Notes: generated by a model not told the origin, from the sequence alone. DNA of 64,000 nt from Papilionanthe hookeriana x Papilionanthe teres (GCA_022702705.1 CM040439.1:30878930-30942929); one strand, 5' to 3'; shown: positions 44,638-57,631, numbered from the stretch's first letter. Made by a program: numbers and translations.

Positions 44638-46412
44638 GTTGATTTCTCGCATATTCATTGTCCATGAATTCCGATGAGTCGATCTCATCTCGGAACTTTT
44701 CTTCTCTTTCTTTTGCCAACCGTCGGATGTCGGTTCTCAACTTTTCCATGGCATCTTCTAGCGGAGCTTTCGTGTATCTTTGTGGTTGTCATGTGATGGT
44801 TGCCGGTCCTTTTTTCACGAGTCCCCTTCATCGCAAGAGCACTTTCTTCGCATTCCAGCCCTCCCGGCGAGACTTTCTTTCTCGGGCCGTCGTTTCGGCC
44901 TCAATCGCCCCGTAGTGGGACGCCACACCATCCTTCTAGCAGCGAAGGTCTAGGACCGCATGGTCTATCGGCCGAATGCCGGAAGGTGGTATCCTCCCTA
45001 ATCCGTAACCCCGATACTACGACGAGCGGGCTAGCCTTCATTCTCTTGCTTGGCTTTTCTATCATGACGGCGGGTTCTACTCGAGGCCCAAGACGGGATT
45101 CGACCGGCACCCGCCCTATCCTTCGTAGAATTTCCGACACGGGCGCTTTTCCTTCCTTGCTAGCCTTTTCTACCAAAGTTTGCAGTCGAGTAAACGACGT
45201 AGTTCGGTTCTTTTCTTGCGGCTATCGTTGTAGTATGCGGGCCGAGGTAATGTGGCAACGAATCTTTCGAACATTCTCCTCATCCTCCGCGGCGGAGAGG
45301 GGATGGAACCTCGCTTCCTCCCAAAAGTGGTATGTAGTCAGCAGAGGGTGTATATTCCGGTAACGGTGTATATTCCGGCAACTCTGGAATTTCCTCCGGA
45401 AGGCAATCTCGAGCAGCTCCGGCTTCCCCGGCGATCCTTCTATTTCTATTTCTTCTTTGGGTCTTTGTCGCCGAAGGAATCTTCGAACCGGACCCGATTT
45501 CGAAGACGAAGGTCTTACAGAAGATCCGTACCCTCCACGGTAACGAGTTTATCATGGTTCCGGATTCCTTTCCCCTTTGATTTGGCGAAGTCGGGGTAGG
45601 TGCGAAACAACTAGACCGAGTGGGGGTAGTGAGAACGGTCCTCCGCGGACAGCAAGCATTCTCCTAGTCGGGACCCTTTGCAGGGAGGAAACTCTCGGGT
45701 CGACCTAAGGCCGAACTCGCGCGTGGTTCCTCGGCTTCGGATACCTTGTTCGTCGCTGCAAAGAGGGAGACGTCGGTGACCTTGACGTTCGTAGTTTTCA
45801 AATCCTCGTCCAAATCGGATGATCCCATTGTCGGGCGGCATCATCCTTATAGACGGCCGAAGTCCAAGTCCGTTGGTGAAGGAGAAAATCGGCTTCGGGG
45901 CTTCCATTTCTGCAAGGTAGATTCGGTTGTCGGTCCTAAGTTATGCTTCTTTTCTTTAGGACGAAAAGAAAGGAAATGAAAAAAGTCCGAACTTATTCTT
46001 TGTTCATGTATTTATAAAAAAGAATCATTTGTTAAAAGAATCACTTATTAGAGGGTTTGTTTATTTAGAACGGAATGTTCAAAGGTGTAGAGAATGTAAG
46101 GAATCCGGCTCGTAGTTGGAAAGGAAAAGAGAGTCTTAAACAAGACTTCCGACTCGAAGGATCACACCTAAACTAACACCTATCGGGGTCCACCCCACCT
46201 CGAAATGAGGTAAAAGGATCTCGGAACCTCTCTCGTTTAGGGTGTCTAAACAGTGGCTCCTAAATCCGAGGGAATGTTGGCTATACTTGTTCAAGATAGA
46301 AATGAACATAGTATTCCAACGGAAAGAAGGGTAGTTTGATCCATTAGGGACATGGATACACTACCGATTTTTGAAAGCGTAATTATTTCGATTATAATGG
46401 AGAGAGGAATTG
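44638..46412 (-). other. leader with ORF1 remnants upstream of gag
   Basis: Reading fragments on the minus strand include MEAPKPIFSFTNGLGLRPSI (45907) and VEKASKEGKAPVSEILRRIG (about 45170), with no recognised domain. Codon-like continuity across frames suggests an upstream ORF broken by indels. Ogre elements have an extra ORF1 at this place, which would fit. The 16-bp inverted repeat partner lies at 46177-46192. No intact ORF is called. Confidence 0.45.
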
Positions 46413-46430
46413 TCCCTAGCGGAGTCGCCG
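46413..46430 (-). other. primer-binding site of giant element
   Basis: On the reverse strand, five bases after the 5' LTR end (..CGAACA), the sequence reads CGGCGACTCCGCTAGGGA. This resembles the TGGCGACTCCGCTGGGGA-type PBS of Tat/Ogre elements, attributed to tRNA-Arg. The first base differs. Assignment to tRNA-Arg is from memory of the family. Confidence 0.6.
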
Positions 46431-48559
46431 TAAGTTGTTCGGCATATTTTAGGTTGTATTGTATTTTAAAAGGGGGTCGCCTAACGAAGTTGTCGGCGAA
46501 TTTAAATTTTAAATTTGATTTAAATATATATATAATTTAGAAAGTAGTATTTGGCTTTGAAAATAATTTTTAAATTTGAAAGTTTTAAGATATGAGATTA
46601 AACCGATCTCACATCCCAAATAGTTTATATAAACGAGCACCGCACCACAAACCGTGTATCTATCCCTAAGGATAGACACACTGCTTGATGGTGGGGCTCG
46701 ATCAAATAAACTAGAAGTTTTGTGACATCCGTTTGGTCCGCGAACCAATTTTATAAGCCGACAAATTCCCCGCTTAATATGAAAGTATCAAACAGTGGTT
46801 TATATTACCCGGGTTCTTTAAAATTCCCTATAAGGGCAAGCCCCTATAGTTAATTACATCTTAAGTGACGGGAATCACCTAAGAAAACTCTCGATAATAA
46901 TCAATAACTCGCTTTCAAGAATTTCAAAGTTTAAGGTTTTCAAAGATTGAATTTTGGAATTTCAATAGGGAATGGATCAAATTTTGGAACATTTTGTTTT
47001 GTGAATCCAAAGGAAGAAAGGTAGGAGAAATCACCGATTCGAAGTGAACTTCGGTAATTTCCCGACTATCCTATCGTTTCGGCTTCGAGTTTAGGAAAGT
47101 CCTAATACTTATTTAAATGTTTTGATCTTCGCCAATTTTAATTAATTAGGGCTTATATTTATATGATAAAATCAAACAAATAAATTCAGAAGATGTGAGG
47201 GTTTATTGTCGTATCGGACGACTACCTCGGAATCCTAAGACCGGTTAGGGCTTAATTTGCAATGCAAATGCCTAACGAAGAGTTGAGGATTTATGTTGCA
47301 CTAGGCAAGCTACCTCGAAGTCCTATGGCTCGGTTATTTAATTCTAGGAAAGTTTTGTCGAAGTAGGTTCAAGTTTTGCTCGACGACGATGGCCGTGTCG
47401 CCCACCATGCTCCAAGTTCCTTGTTGTTGCGAGAGGTTTAGTTTTAGAAATCATAAATCAGGAGATGAGAAAAGTGTTTTGGTTTAGAGAAAATCTTAAT
47501 TTCCAAGTGTTTTTTACGTTTTAATTAAAACAAATCTTAAAGTTGATTATAACGACACCGGTTAAGATCCCACGGTTCCATCCTTCCGGCATCATTATTT
47601 TTATCGGATTCACTTAGTCCGGATGAATTTGCTAAACTCAACCGAATGAGTTCCACACTTTCATTTAGACCGTGGGAAATCCCGTTAGCAACACGTAGGT
47701 TACATCATCCGAGGTATTCCCGATCATCCAATAGGACGTTTTAATTTAGTTGTAATTGTAGTTTTGTGTTCCGTTTGTGATTAAATTTTGAGTTGTTTTA
47801 TATTTTGAAATGTTGTGGCGGTGAATTTTATCTTGCAATGACTTTTAACTTAATTTGGTTTCAGCTTTAGGGACTATCCTAAAGGTGCGGGTTTTCATGC
47901 AACTCGTTGTTTTATCATGCAAGAAAAATAAAGTACATTTGCAAGAAAGCAAATTGCAGGAAAGTAAGTTGCAAGAGAGCAAATTGCAATAAAAAAATAA
48001 AAGCGTACACTGAGGGTCTTCCCGTCATCCCAAGCCGCACTTAAAACACAATTAGAATATTTAAGCAAGTTCCTAGTAAAGCTAAGGGAAGGGTTATGGT
48101 TTTCTACCAAATTCCTAATCCTATAGCTAGTCAACTCCTATGACGTCTAGGTTCTTTTCGTGTTTTTTGTTCGAGGACGATTTTCTTCATCCAAGGACAA
48201 TTAAGTCCAATTGTTCTTATAAATATCCTATCATATCGAGGAAGTGCTTAAGAAGAATCTTAAACATCTTTTCAATATTTTCAGGATTGTTTTAAGTCCA
48301 AATGAATTTAATTATATGAATGAATCGATCGTCCGAGGTTTTCAAGTCTTGTTAACTCGCTCAGTGAACTAGGACATTCGAATATCCTATGAGTGAGGTA
48401 ACACTTCATTCGATGTTCCATTTAGGAGTTATAATAATCAAAGCTTTCAAGGGTAAATTAAGTATTCAAATGATTTGATTTAAGTTAAAGGGTTTAAATT
48501 TGGAATAGTGTTCAAGTCGCTTTACATTTATTTTGAATTCTTTATGTCTTAGGTGATGT

Positions 48560-48745
48560 TATATTTAATTCAACTTAATTTAATTGAGTTTTAATTTAGT
48601 TTAACATAGTTCAATTTAATTTGATTTGGTGTTTAATTAATTTGATTTGATTTAATTTAATTTAATTTAATTGTTTAATTTAATTTAATTATTTAATTTA
48701 ATTTAATTTAATTATTAAATTTAATTTAATTTTAATTTAATTTAT
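48560..48745 (-). repeat. TTTAA microsatellite in 5' LTR
   Basis: Same tract as in the 3' LTR, but shorter. Confidence 0.8.
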
Positions 48746-51359
48746 CTTTAATTTACTTTATTTTTAATTTTAATTGAAATTTCAAAAGAGTTTAATAATT
48801 TAATTAAGTCTTTTAATATTTTAAATTTGAGTTATCATTTTAATTAAAAATTGAGTATTAATGATATAATTAGTTTAGGGATTTTTAAATTAAAGAATAA
48901 ATCTCTTCCTAATAAATATCCCTTATTTTAATAATTCCAATTTATTATTCCTCCAAATTTAATCCATTATTTAATTAAAGTTTAATCATTTTAAAAATTG
49001 TTTAATGAGTTTCTACCCTTTAATTATTTAAATTTCAATCATCCAAATCAGATTAAGATCAAATATTTTACTTGTTGATTTTTTATTAAACCTAAAGTTT
49101 TAATTAAGGGTTAAAAGTTTAATTACCATTTTACCCTTTAAGCTTAATAATTTCATAACTTACTAAATTGAACTCAAATGAACTTGAAATTTTTATGTGA
49201 CTTCACTCATATGTCAATAAAGACATGAGAGGAGAAAATGTGATTTTTCTGTATTTAATTTATTTATATAATTATTTTTGTGGAAAATAGAGATTTTCAA
49301 GGAAAATTTAATAACATGACCAAAGGAAAGTTTCTGTCCTTAAGAAAATTAGGGGACATTCCTAATGACGAGAGAAGCACTTGGACCAATTTTGGTGATT
49401 TTTTGAATTATATTATTTTTATTATAATTATTTTGAGTTTTGGAGTGTTAATTAATTTAAAAGAAAAATAAATGTTGAAAAATGGATTTTATATTTTTCA
49501 AAAATCTCTCTGATATCAAGGAAACTAGAGAAACAAATTTTGCAATTTTCTGATTTTTCTATGATTTATTATAATTTTTTTAGTGAAAATGCTAGAAAAT
49601 ACATTTTTTTTTTAATTTTAAAATTACCCTAGGGCTTTAAAATTCAATATCTCACTAAATAGACCTAGGAAAAATGTGGGATTTGTTCCTAAGTGATTAA
49701 AATTCAAAATGTGACATTTTGGTGCATTTTATTATTTTTGTGATTTTTATTATTTTTTAATTATTAAAAATATTAAAATATTATTAAAAATCAACTTTTT
49801 CAGAAAATTGAAATTTTAATTTTCTTAGATTCCCCTGATATTAGAGAGGCTCCAAAATCAATTTTGTGAATTTTTGAAAAGTATTTTAAAAGTTATGAAT
49901 TTTTAAAGTTTAAAATGGCTAAGTGACTTAATCAACCCAATTAGTGGGGCTAACCAAGTCCAATTGACCTCAAATTTTTATGGTGGATTCCTCTGATCCT
50001 AAAGGTCAGTGGAGAATTGATTTCAAGTCAATTTGATACCTGGTTAACTCTAATTAATTAAAGACCTATTTTGGGTGTTTAAGCCAATTAGAGTTGTTCT
50101 GAGTGAATTAACTCAAGTCCCATTTTTCCTAGAGTTCTCTGGTCATAAGGAACATCACCAAATTTTCCTAGAATTTATTTCACAACATGCTAATTTTTGG
50201 AATTAAAATACTCACAACAGCAACATGCATTTGAAAAATAAATAACTTTTCACAGAGATGGCCTCTGACCTTGGAAAATTCAGGGAATGTTCCCAAGTTC
50301 AGAGGCTTCAAAAGCCCTATGGTCTCATGCCATGGTGAATTGTATACATGCATGGAGAATTAAATGTATGCAGAGAGTAAATAAATTATAAAAAATAAAA
50401 TACTTGATGAAATTAAATGATTTCTTTTCCACATTATTCTCCTCTCTTCACCGAGCAAGAGGTATTTTTATTTTATTTTTCTGATTTTTCTACACAGTAG
50501 ATATGAATTTTTGAAGTTTAGGGAATTAAATAAATCGAAAATACCCTATTTTTCTATTTATCCACGCGGCGCCGCCGCATCCTCGGCAGCTCCGAAAGGC
50601 CACGCGGCGCGCTCCCATTCGACGCCGCCACCCGAGTCGGCCAGCCCGGGCCGCGCGGTTCTCGTACCGTCTCCCGGTCCGACGCGATCCCGACCATCCG
50701 TGCACGCGTGTATCGAATGGACGCGCATCCGTTCATCGTCCCCAAGTGTTCTCACCCGAGAGCCGTCCACACTAAATCCCTAAGATCTCACTCGATTCTC
50801 AATGGATTTTTATGTTCTTATACTCTATGGATTCGTCTTCAAGAGACGAACACATCTATACGGTTAACATGCATCGAAACTAAGGCATTTGAAATAGAGA
50901 TTCTCCGTAAGCTCGGGATGAAGAATTAGCTCATACCTTGGCTCGTAGAAGTGTGGCTTCAATCCGAGAGTTGTTGCACCTTCGATTGGATCCCAGCAAG
51001 CTCCGGATGAAGTCTCCCGGTCTCGGTGAATCGTCCGGATATGATTTCGACCAAGCCCGATCACAAAGCTTGGAGGCTGGAGCAACTGGGTGGTCTGGAG
51101 ATGGGGCTTTTGCTGGTGAACACCTTCCCTCGGTCTGGTGAAGGTGTAGAGCCAATCAATTTGAGAATTGGCTCACTGTGGAGAAGTGTCCTGGTTTTGG
51201 GTGGAATTTCAACTCTGAAATTGAGCTTTCAGAGGAGAAATGGCAGGGGAATTCCACTGGGGATCAAGTGCTCTAAGGGTGGAGAAGGGTCTGGAACAAT
51301 TTTGGCAGAGTTTTGGCAAGGTTTGTGCTTCTCTTCTTTCATGGCCGAGAGGGGTGGAG

Positions 51360-51367
51360 TTTAAATA
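51360..51367 (-). promoter_or_regulatory. TATA-like box of 5' LTR
   Basis: TATTTAAA on the reverse strand in a C-rich context, about 1.86 kb after the LTR start at 53222. It is the likely promoter for the genomic RNA of the giant element. Confidence 0.5.
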
Positions 51368-54300
51368 GGAGAGGGTGGAAGGCCTCTCAGGGGGAGTTAG
51401 GGCTTGGGATCGACCGCTCCGGTGAGGAGAAGATCAGCCATGGTAGCCACCTGGGATGTGGGCAGCTCGAGCAAGTGAGAATTTCAATGTCGGCTCACAT
51501 GCGAGCTCTCGGCCATGGTGTTTTCCGGCGGCCTGGTGGCCGGCCGGCCGTGCAATGGTCACCATCTTGGTCAGGTGGGTCGTGGCCGGGGTTTAGTGTG
51601 GCAATTAGCAAATGCCATGTGTAAAGGCTTTGATTCAAAGTGGAATGGGGGCATGGCTAAATTTGAACCTAAATGGGTCAACCCACCCATTTGGGCTAGG
51701 TGCACCACCCAAGGCCTGGTTTTGGCCGAGGGAAAAGTGATTTTGGCTCAAGCATAATCGGTAGGGTCAAGTCACCATCCAAGCACAATTGAGGCTTAAG
51801 CATGGTTTAGTGGAATCATGGAAGTGGTTAATCACCTTTAGGAATTAAGGAAAGAGCCTCCTCCTTTTGCCCAAAATGGCATGGTGACATGTAAAGAGGC
51901 TCTCATGGCTTGCACTATGGCTTGTGCATGGCTCCATGGCTCCATTTGGCTTGGGAAAAGGTTTGGTCAATTTCATAAAAAAGGATTTTAAGGATTTTGG
52001 ATAATTTGGTGGAAATTTGGATGAAGCTTCATTTAGAATTATTTGATGATTGGTTTAGGACTTAGGGATGATTTTAATTGAAAATATGATGAGGGGAAAT
52101 GTCATATGGGCTTTGGAAGAATTTTTTGGGGTTTTGGATTTGGTGGAAGTGGGCTTTTAAAATGGTTTAAGGAATGGGCCTTTTAAGTTTTGAAAATGAA
52201 TTTATGGATGGGAATTTTGTAAAGAGGTTGGGCCAAATAATTGTTGGGTTTAGCTCATGGATGTGTCATGAGTGATTTGAAACAAATTGGGGGTGATTTG
52301 GATTTGAATTGGGTTCACTTTGGGTTAAAATGGGTCAATTTGGGGGTTTTGACAAAAGTAGGGTAAATTGACAAAATTGGCCCATGGTGTAGTTGGACAA
52401 AATGAAATTGGGAATATTTAGGATTTTCTGGAATTTTTTGGGAATTTTCTGAATTTTTGGACTTTTAGGCCAAGAAGGGTATTTTGGGTATTTGGAGGGT
52501 ATTGGGGGTATTTTTGGAATCTTTGGTATTTTTGGGTATGGATGATCAATTTGAGTGATGTGGAGGTGTTTGGGATTGATTTTGGAAAATTTTGGGTAAT
52601 TTGGAAATTTTGCAAAAATTTGGGTAATTTCAAGGGTTTTGGGTAGGTTTAATAAGTGTAGGGTCTCGGGGTCAAAAATTGAAAATTTGGGAAATTGAAG
52701 ATTGGGTGAATGTAGGTGGAGAGAAATCATTTTGGTTGAGCCATGAAACCATTTCAAGCCCATATGAGCCATGAAAGGACTCATTTGAGGCATTCATTAT
52801 GTTGTTCCTAACCCTCTTAGCCAAGGGCTTAGGGGTTAAGGACCATCCATGTGAATCACCCACATGAGTCAGGAGGTTAAGTTGGGTATGGGTGTGTTTT
52901 TTTTAGGAAGTGTGTGGAAATGTAGTGTGTAAGTGTAGTGTAAGTCAGCCCCTTCATCAGACCAGGCCACCTGTGAGCGGTCCTAAGGCCAAAGAGTCCT
53001 ATAGAACTCATCCTTTAAACTTCCACATTCGATTTCAACCCTCTAGGTGATTAGGGGTCTATAGTCAAGTTTGTGGAGTTTGCAGGGAGTTTAGAAGTGG
53101 TTTGAATTTCTAAAAGGCGGGTCCCAATTCTAGTCCTCTAAGATAGTCAAAGGAAAAGCCTAAGGCTAGATCCTAAGCACTAAAAAGAAGAAGGGAAGAC
53201 CTCATCAAAAATGAGGTCAACACTCCCTCAAGTCGAGCCTCCCTTTGATCAAAGTCATATAAAGACTCGATTTAAGCTCAAATTGGACTGCAAGGAAGTC
53301 TTCTCTAGACCACACGACACTTCCAAACTAATCAATTTAGAGCTAGACCCACTTTGGCCAAGGTATGGATTACTCAACCCTAATTTCGTTCGGGTTTGAC
53401 ACATTGTGAAATGAAGTAATTCAAAACATATATAAATCAATATGGATGTGTTTGGTTCCTCTTGATGAAGCTTTTGAAATAAATTTCATGAAGTTTCATT
53501 AAGATTTGGCTGAGATATTAAGCCTAGAACACGGACGGTGTTCAGGTTGAGAGAGAGGAGGACGATGATGGAGAGCCGTCTGATCTTCAGTTTAAAAGAT
53601 GGAAAATTTAGATTGAATGATAGTCGGTTCACTGTTCATCTCCACACAACAGATCAACCGCATTTCGACCCGTCCGAGGACACGCGACGCTCTAAGGTTT
53701 ATTTGGATTTAATAAAATCCAGATAAACCTTAAAAACTTAAAAAATACATAACTTTGCATAGAAAAATCACAAAAATAAAATAAAAATACCTCTGGATTC
53801 AGGCTAATGAGCACTACAATGTAGAATTAGAATTTTTAATTTTTGATTTATATTTAATTTTTAATTAATTAAATACTCTATTGAGTATTTTAATTATTAA
53901 AAATTATTTATAAGTTAGAAAAATATAAAAATTCGAGGGAATAATTCCTAGCACCTTAGGAACAATCTCTGATTTTTTCAAAGACAGAAAAATTCTCTAG
54001 GATTACATTTCTTAATTTTCACGAGAATTAATAATTATTTTTAATAATAATTCTAAAAATCAGAAAATAGAAAGATTAAATTGGAAATTGGCTAGGAATT
54101 TAGGGGAACAAATTTAAACCCTAAAATAACAGATTCTAACTTATCAAAAATCTAAAATAACATTTCTTTTAGGTTTAAAAATTTTAAAATTCAAAACCCT
54201 AAAATAACTCTAAAACTTAAATATCCACTTCACTTAACTCATTCACCATGAGTTAGGTCAAATTTGAGTTCAAACATCAAATGAACTCAAATGAAAATAT

Positions 54301-54530
54301 AATTAGGATTAATTTAAACATTAACCCTTATTAACCCAATTAATCTTTAATTAAATTAGGGTAAAAAAGTTAAAACCGAATTAGGTTTAACCATATATTA
54401 AACCTAATTAACTATCCTTTAGCCTTCTTTACATTAGGTTTAGGATAAAATCAAACCCTACTTAAGTCTAATCACTTTAGACTTAATTAATGATTTAAAC
54501 CCTAATCATGTTGGATTTAAGAGAAAACTT

Positions 54531-54768
54531 TAATTAGGTCTAAAACATCATTAGGCTTAATTAACTATCATTAAACCTTAAAGACATTAGGTTTAATAAA
54601 TAATAAACAAACTTTAATTAAGTCTAAAACATCATTAGGCTTAATTAACCATCATTAAACCTTAAAGACATTAGGTTTAATAATAATCAAACTTTAATTA
54701 GGTCTAAAACATCATTAGGCTTAATTAACCATCATTAAACCTTAAAGACATTAGGTTTAATTTAAATC
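54531..54768 (+). repeat. ~80-bp tandem repeat array in LTR C
   Basis: Three adjacent copies contain ACTTTAATTAGGTCTAAAAC, ATCATTAGGCTTAATTAACC and AAAGACATTAGGTTTAAT. Copy starts are near 54531, 54610 and 54689. Confidence 0.75.
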
Positions 54769-54939
54769 AAACTTTAATTAGGCTTAAGCTTAATCAAAAC
54801 ATTAAATCTTAATTAAATTTGGTTTAATATAAATTAATCCTTAAATTAAGTCTTAACTAAATTAGACTTAATCATTCCAAACCTTAATTAGGTCAAACTC
54901 ATTAGACCTAATTAATCAATTAAATCTTAATTAAATTAG

Positions 54940-55350
54940 ACTTAATCAAACCTTAAACCAATTAGGTTCAACCCCAATTAAGTCTAATTAATCAATTAAA
55001 CCTTACCCAAATTAGGTTTAATTAACATTAAATCAATTAAACTTAACCCTAATTAAGTCTAATTAATCAATGAAACCTTACCCAAATTAGGTTTAATTAA
55101 CCTTAACACAATTAGACTTAACCCTAATTAAGTCTAATTAATCAATTAAACCTTACCCAAATTAGGTTTAATTGACCTTAAAACAATTAGACTTAACCCT
55201 GATTAAGCCTAATTAATCAGTTAAACTTTACCCAAATTAGGTTTAACTAAGCTTAAACCAATTAGGCTTAACCCTAATTAAGCCTAATTAATCAATTAAA
55301 CCTTATCTAAATTAGGTTTAATTAACGTTGAATCAATTAAACTTAACCCT
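54940..55350 (+). repeat. second tandem array in LTR C (~80-90 bp units)
   Basis: About five copies of a unit with CCTTACCCAAATTAGGTTTA and CCCTAATTAAGTCTAATTAA. Some copies differ by swaps between 'agtcta' and 'agccta'. Confidence 0.7.
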
Positions 55351-55389
55351 AATTAGGTTCAATTAACCACAAACCCTATCGAACAAAAC

Positions 55390-55910
55390 TTATAACTTAG
55401 GTTCAATCTAACTTGAACCCAAGTTAAACCAAACTTAAGTTCAACCCATATTGAACTCGAGTCAATCTTAAGTCGAGGTTCAACTGATCTGAAACCTAAC
55501 TTAACTCAAACTTAAAACCTAAGTCTATCTTAAATTAAGTCCAAATTACATCGGACTTAAGTCAAAACTAAACTTAGGCTCAATATGACATAAACCTAAG
55601 TTAACTTAAATATAATTTAAGTTCAACCCATATTGAACTTGAGTCAATCTTAATTCTAGGTTCAGCTTAACTGGAACCTAACTTAACTTAAACTTAAAAC
55701 CTAAGTCAAATCTAACTTAATTCTAAATCACATCGGACTTAAGTCGAAACTAAACTTAGGCTCAATATGACATAAACCTAAGTTAACTTAAATATAACTT
55801 GAGTTCAACCCATATTGAACTTGATTCAATTTTAAGTCTATGTTTAACCTAACTTAAACCTAACTCAAACTTAAATCTTACTTGAGTTCAACTCATATGA
55901 ACTTGAGTCA
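55390..55910 (+). repeat. third tandem array in LTR C (~190-bp units)
   Basis: Between two and three copies contain CATCGGACTTAAGTC, AAACTTAGGCTCAATATGAC and TTCAACCCATATTGAACT, with spacing near 190 bp (for example 55549 and 55732). Confidence 0.65.
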
Positions 55911-56699
55911 ACCTTAAGCCTAGATTCAATTTGAATCTAATTTAACCCAATCCTAACTTAAAAATCAAACTGTATTAAACATAAGTCAAATCTAAAGTTT
56001 TAGCTTTAATTTAAACTCAAGTCAAATCTTAATTTAAAATCTTGTGTTTGAGTTAAACCTAAATTTAGATTAACTTAACTGGACATAAATTCAAATCAAA
56101 CTTAGTTTAACATAAATTTTAAATTCAACTTAATTCAACATATCTAAACATAAAACCTAAGTTCAATTCAAATTGAAATCTAAAACAATATAAATTAACA
56201 TAAAATAACATAATTTAACTTGACATAATTTGACGTAAATCAAACCGACTCAACATAAATCAAAAAATTAAACTTAAATCAACAAAATTAAATTTAAGAC
56301 TGACAAGTAAAATCAACATAAAACTCAGAAATTCTAGACTCAAATAAAACTGAATCTAAATCTAATTTTTTTATTAGACTCAAATCCAAACCTTTAGACC
56401 CTGAATGACATCGAGCCTAAAAATTTTATTTGGATTCAAGTGATTTTTGGATCTAAAATCTAAAATCGAAACCTTTAGGCTCAAATGACATCGACTCTAA
56501 AAATCTTATTCAAGTGATCATCTAAATCAATTCCAAAACCTTTGAATTAAACGACATTGAGTCTAAAATTTTATTAGACTTATTAAGTTCAGATGAAAAT
56601 TGAATTTAAAACTTTAATCCTTAAATTTTTATCAAACCCAAATTGATATAAATTGAAATAAAAAAATGAAATTTTCAATATTAAATCAACATTTCAACC

Positions 56700-57607
56700 A
56701 AAATTAGATATCCGACAACTCTGAAACAACGAACATTTTTACTAGGTAATTTAAATATTTTTACGACATTATTTTTGACGATATTTTCTTTTCAGGATGA
56801 AGACAAGTTTCATTTAGATTTTCTTTGCATGTTATAGGATGTGCTAACTCTGTTTTGTATGACGATTGACGACACTAAAATATAATAAAAATTGACAATA
56901 AAAAGACAAAAAAAAATAAAAATGACAAAACTGAAACTTTTAGGTTAGTCACGAAATCTAAACAAACAACAAAAATGACATGACAACAAAAATAACAAAA
57001 CTGGACTATTAGGATAGCCATTAATAAAACAAAACTGGAACTGTTAGAATAGTCATCAAGCTTAAAGAAGAAGAAATAACAAAATGACATTAAAACAATG
57101 ACAAAATAAAAACATTGATAATGGTATGGTATTTGACATGACAAAATAAAACTCATAAATAAAATAATAAAATATCTATAGAAGATACCTCATGACGTAA
57201 TATCTCATGACAAAATAAGATAAACATTAGGAATAAAACATTCGTATGCTTATTTTCTTAAAATATATTGACAAAAAAGAGTTTTTAACATTAATCAAGA
57301 GTTTTCTTAGAAAAAACTAGAATTGTCTAGGATGTAATTAACTATAGAAGCTTGCTTCTATAGGAGAAGTAAAAAGAACTCAGAATATGTTAAATACCTA
57401 AAAATCTTTGGTTACTAGACTTGTAATTTTTCTTAGTAGGATAAGAACATTCTAGAGTTCTCCCTATAAAGATATCACATTACCTTTCCTATGATTGTCT
57501 ATTCTGTCCCTTTTCTTTCACTCTTTTTCAAAAAGAGGATTAAAGACTGGGGCAATATAAATAGTCTGGCGACTCCTTGACATTTGACACGACGCCTAGG
57601 ATCAAAA
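56700..57607 (+). other. 3' portion of LTR C, no gene
   Basis: AT-rich U5 sequence, including an 'acaaaactgaaactttt' pattern of short degenerate repeats at about 56880-57110. The ORF on the reverse strand at 56875-57156 is Phe/Cys-rich low complexity and is not supported. Confidence 0.5.
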
Positions 57608-57631
57608 GCGATGAGTTTTTCATCGCTGACA

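Larger units (their letters stand above)
27276..53222 (-). mobile_element. giant Tat/Ogre-like LTR retrotransposon carrying an ALKBH9-like ORF
   Basis: Complete structure of 25,947 bp: 3' LTR 27276-34100, internal region 34101-46435 and 5' LTR 46436-53222, with CTCCC duplication. Gag, protease, RT, RNase H, second RNase H and integrase lie on the minus strand in that order, followed by an AlkB-family ORF and an 83-bp minisatellite. The second (archaeal-type) RNase H places it in the Tat lineage; LTR size and a leader ORF region recall Ogre. The two LTRs are alike along their full length, differing mostly by C/T and G/A changes and single-base indels near CG. It is the youngest insertion in the nest. 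Confidence 0.92.
46436..53222 (-). mobile_element. 5' LTR of the giant element (6,787 bp)
   Basis: The plus-strand ends are TGTTCGGCATA and GAGGTCAACA. It is aligned along its entire length to 27276-34100. It has a TATA-like box at 51367-51360, donor-like site at 50940-50931, GC island at 50560-50770 and TTTAA tract at about 48560-48745. As the 5' copy it would drive transcription leftwards. Confidence 0.93.
53228..57631 (+). mobile_element. solo Tat-like LTR C, right part
   Basis: It continues LTR C after the CTCCC duplication. It follows the other Tat-like LTRs in order: donor-like AAGGTATGG at 53361, 'gaggacgatgatgga' block near 53560, 'cataactttgcatagaaaaatcac' near 53750, then an AT-rich body with tandem arrays. 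It ends at CATCGCTGACA (57631), followed by CTGGT. A hairpin AGCGATGA-gtttt-TCATCGCT lies at 57608-57628, near the 3' end. Confidence 0.83.

Noticed and set aside
57570..57590. TGGCGACTCC, which looks like a Tat-type primer-binding site on the plus strand
   Set aside because: It lies inside LTR C about 50 bp before its true terminus (CGCTGACA plus the duplication), and matches the 'aggcgacccc' block conserved near the ends of the other Tat-like LTRs.
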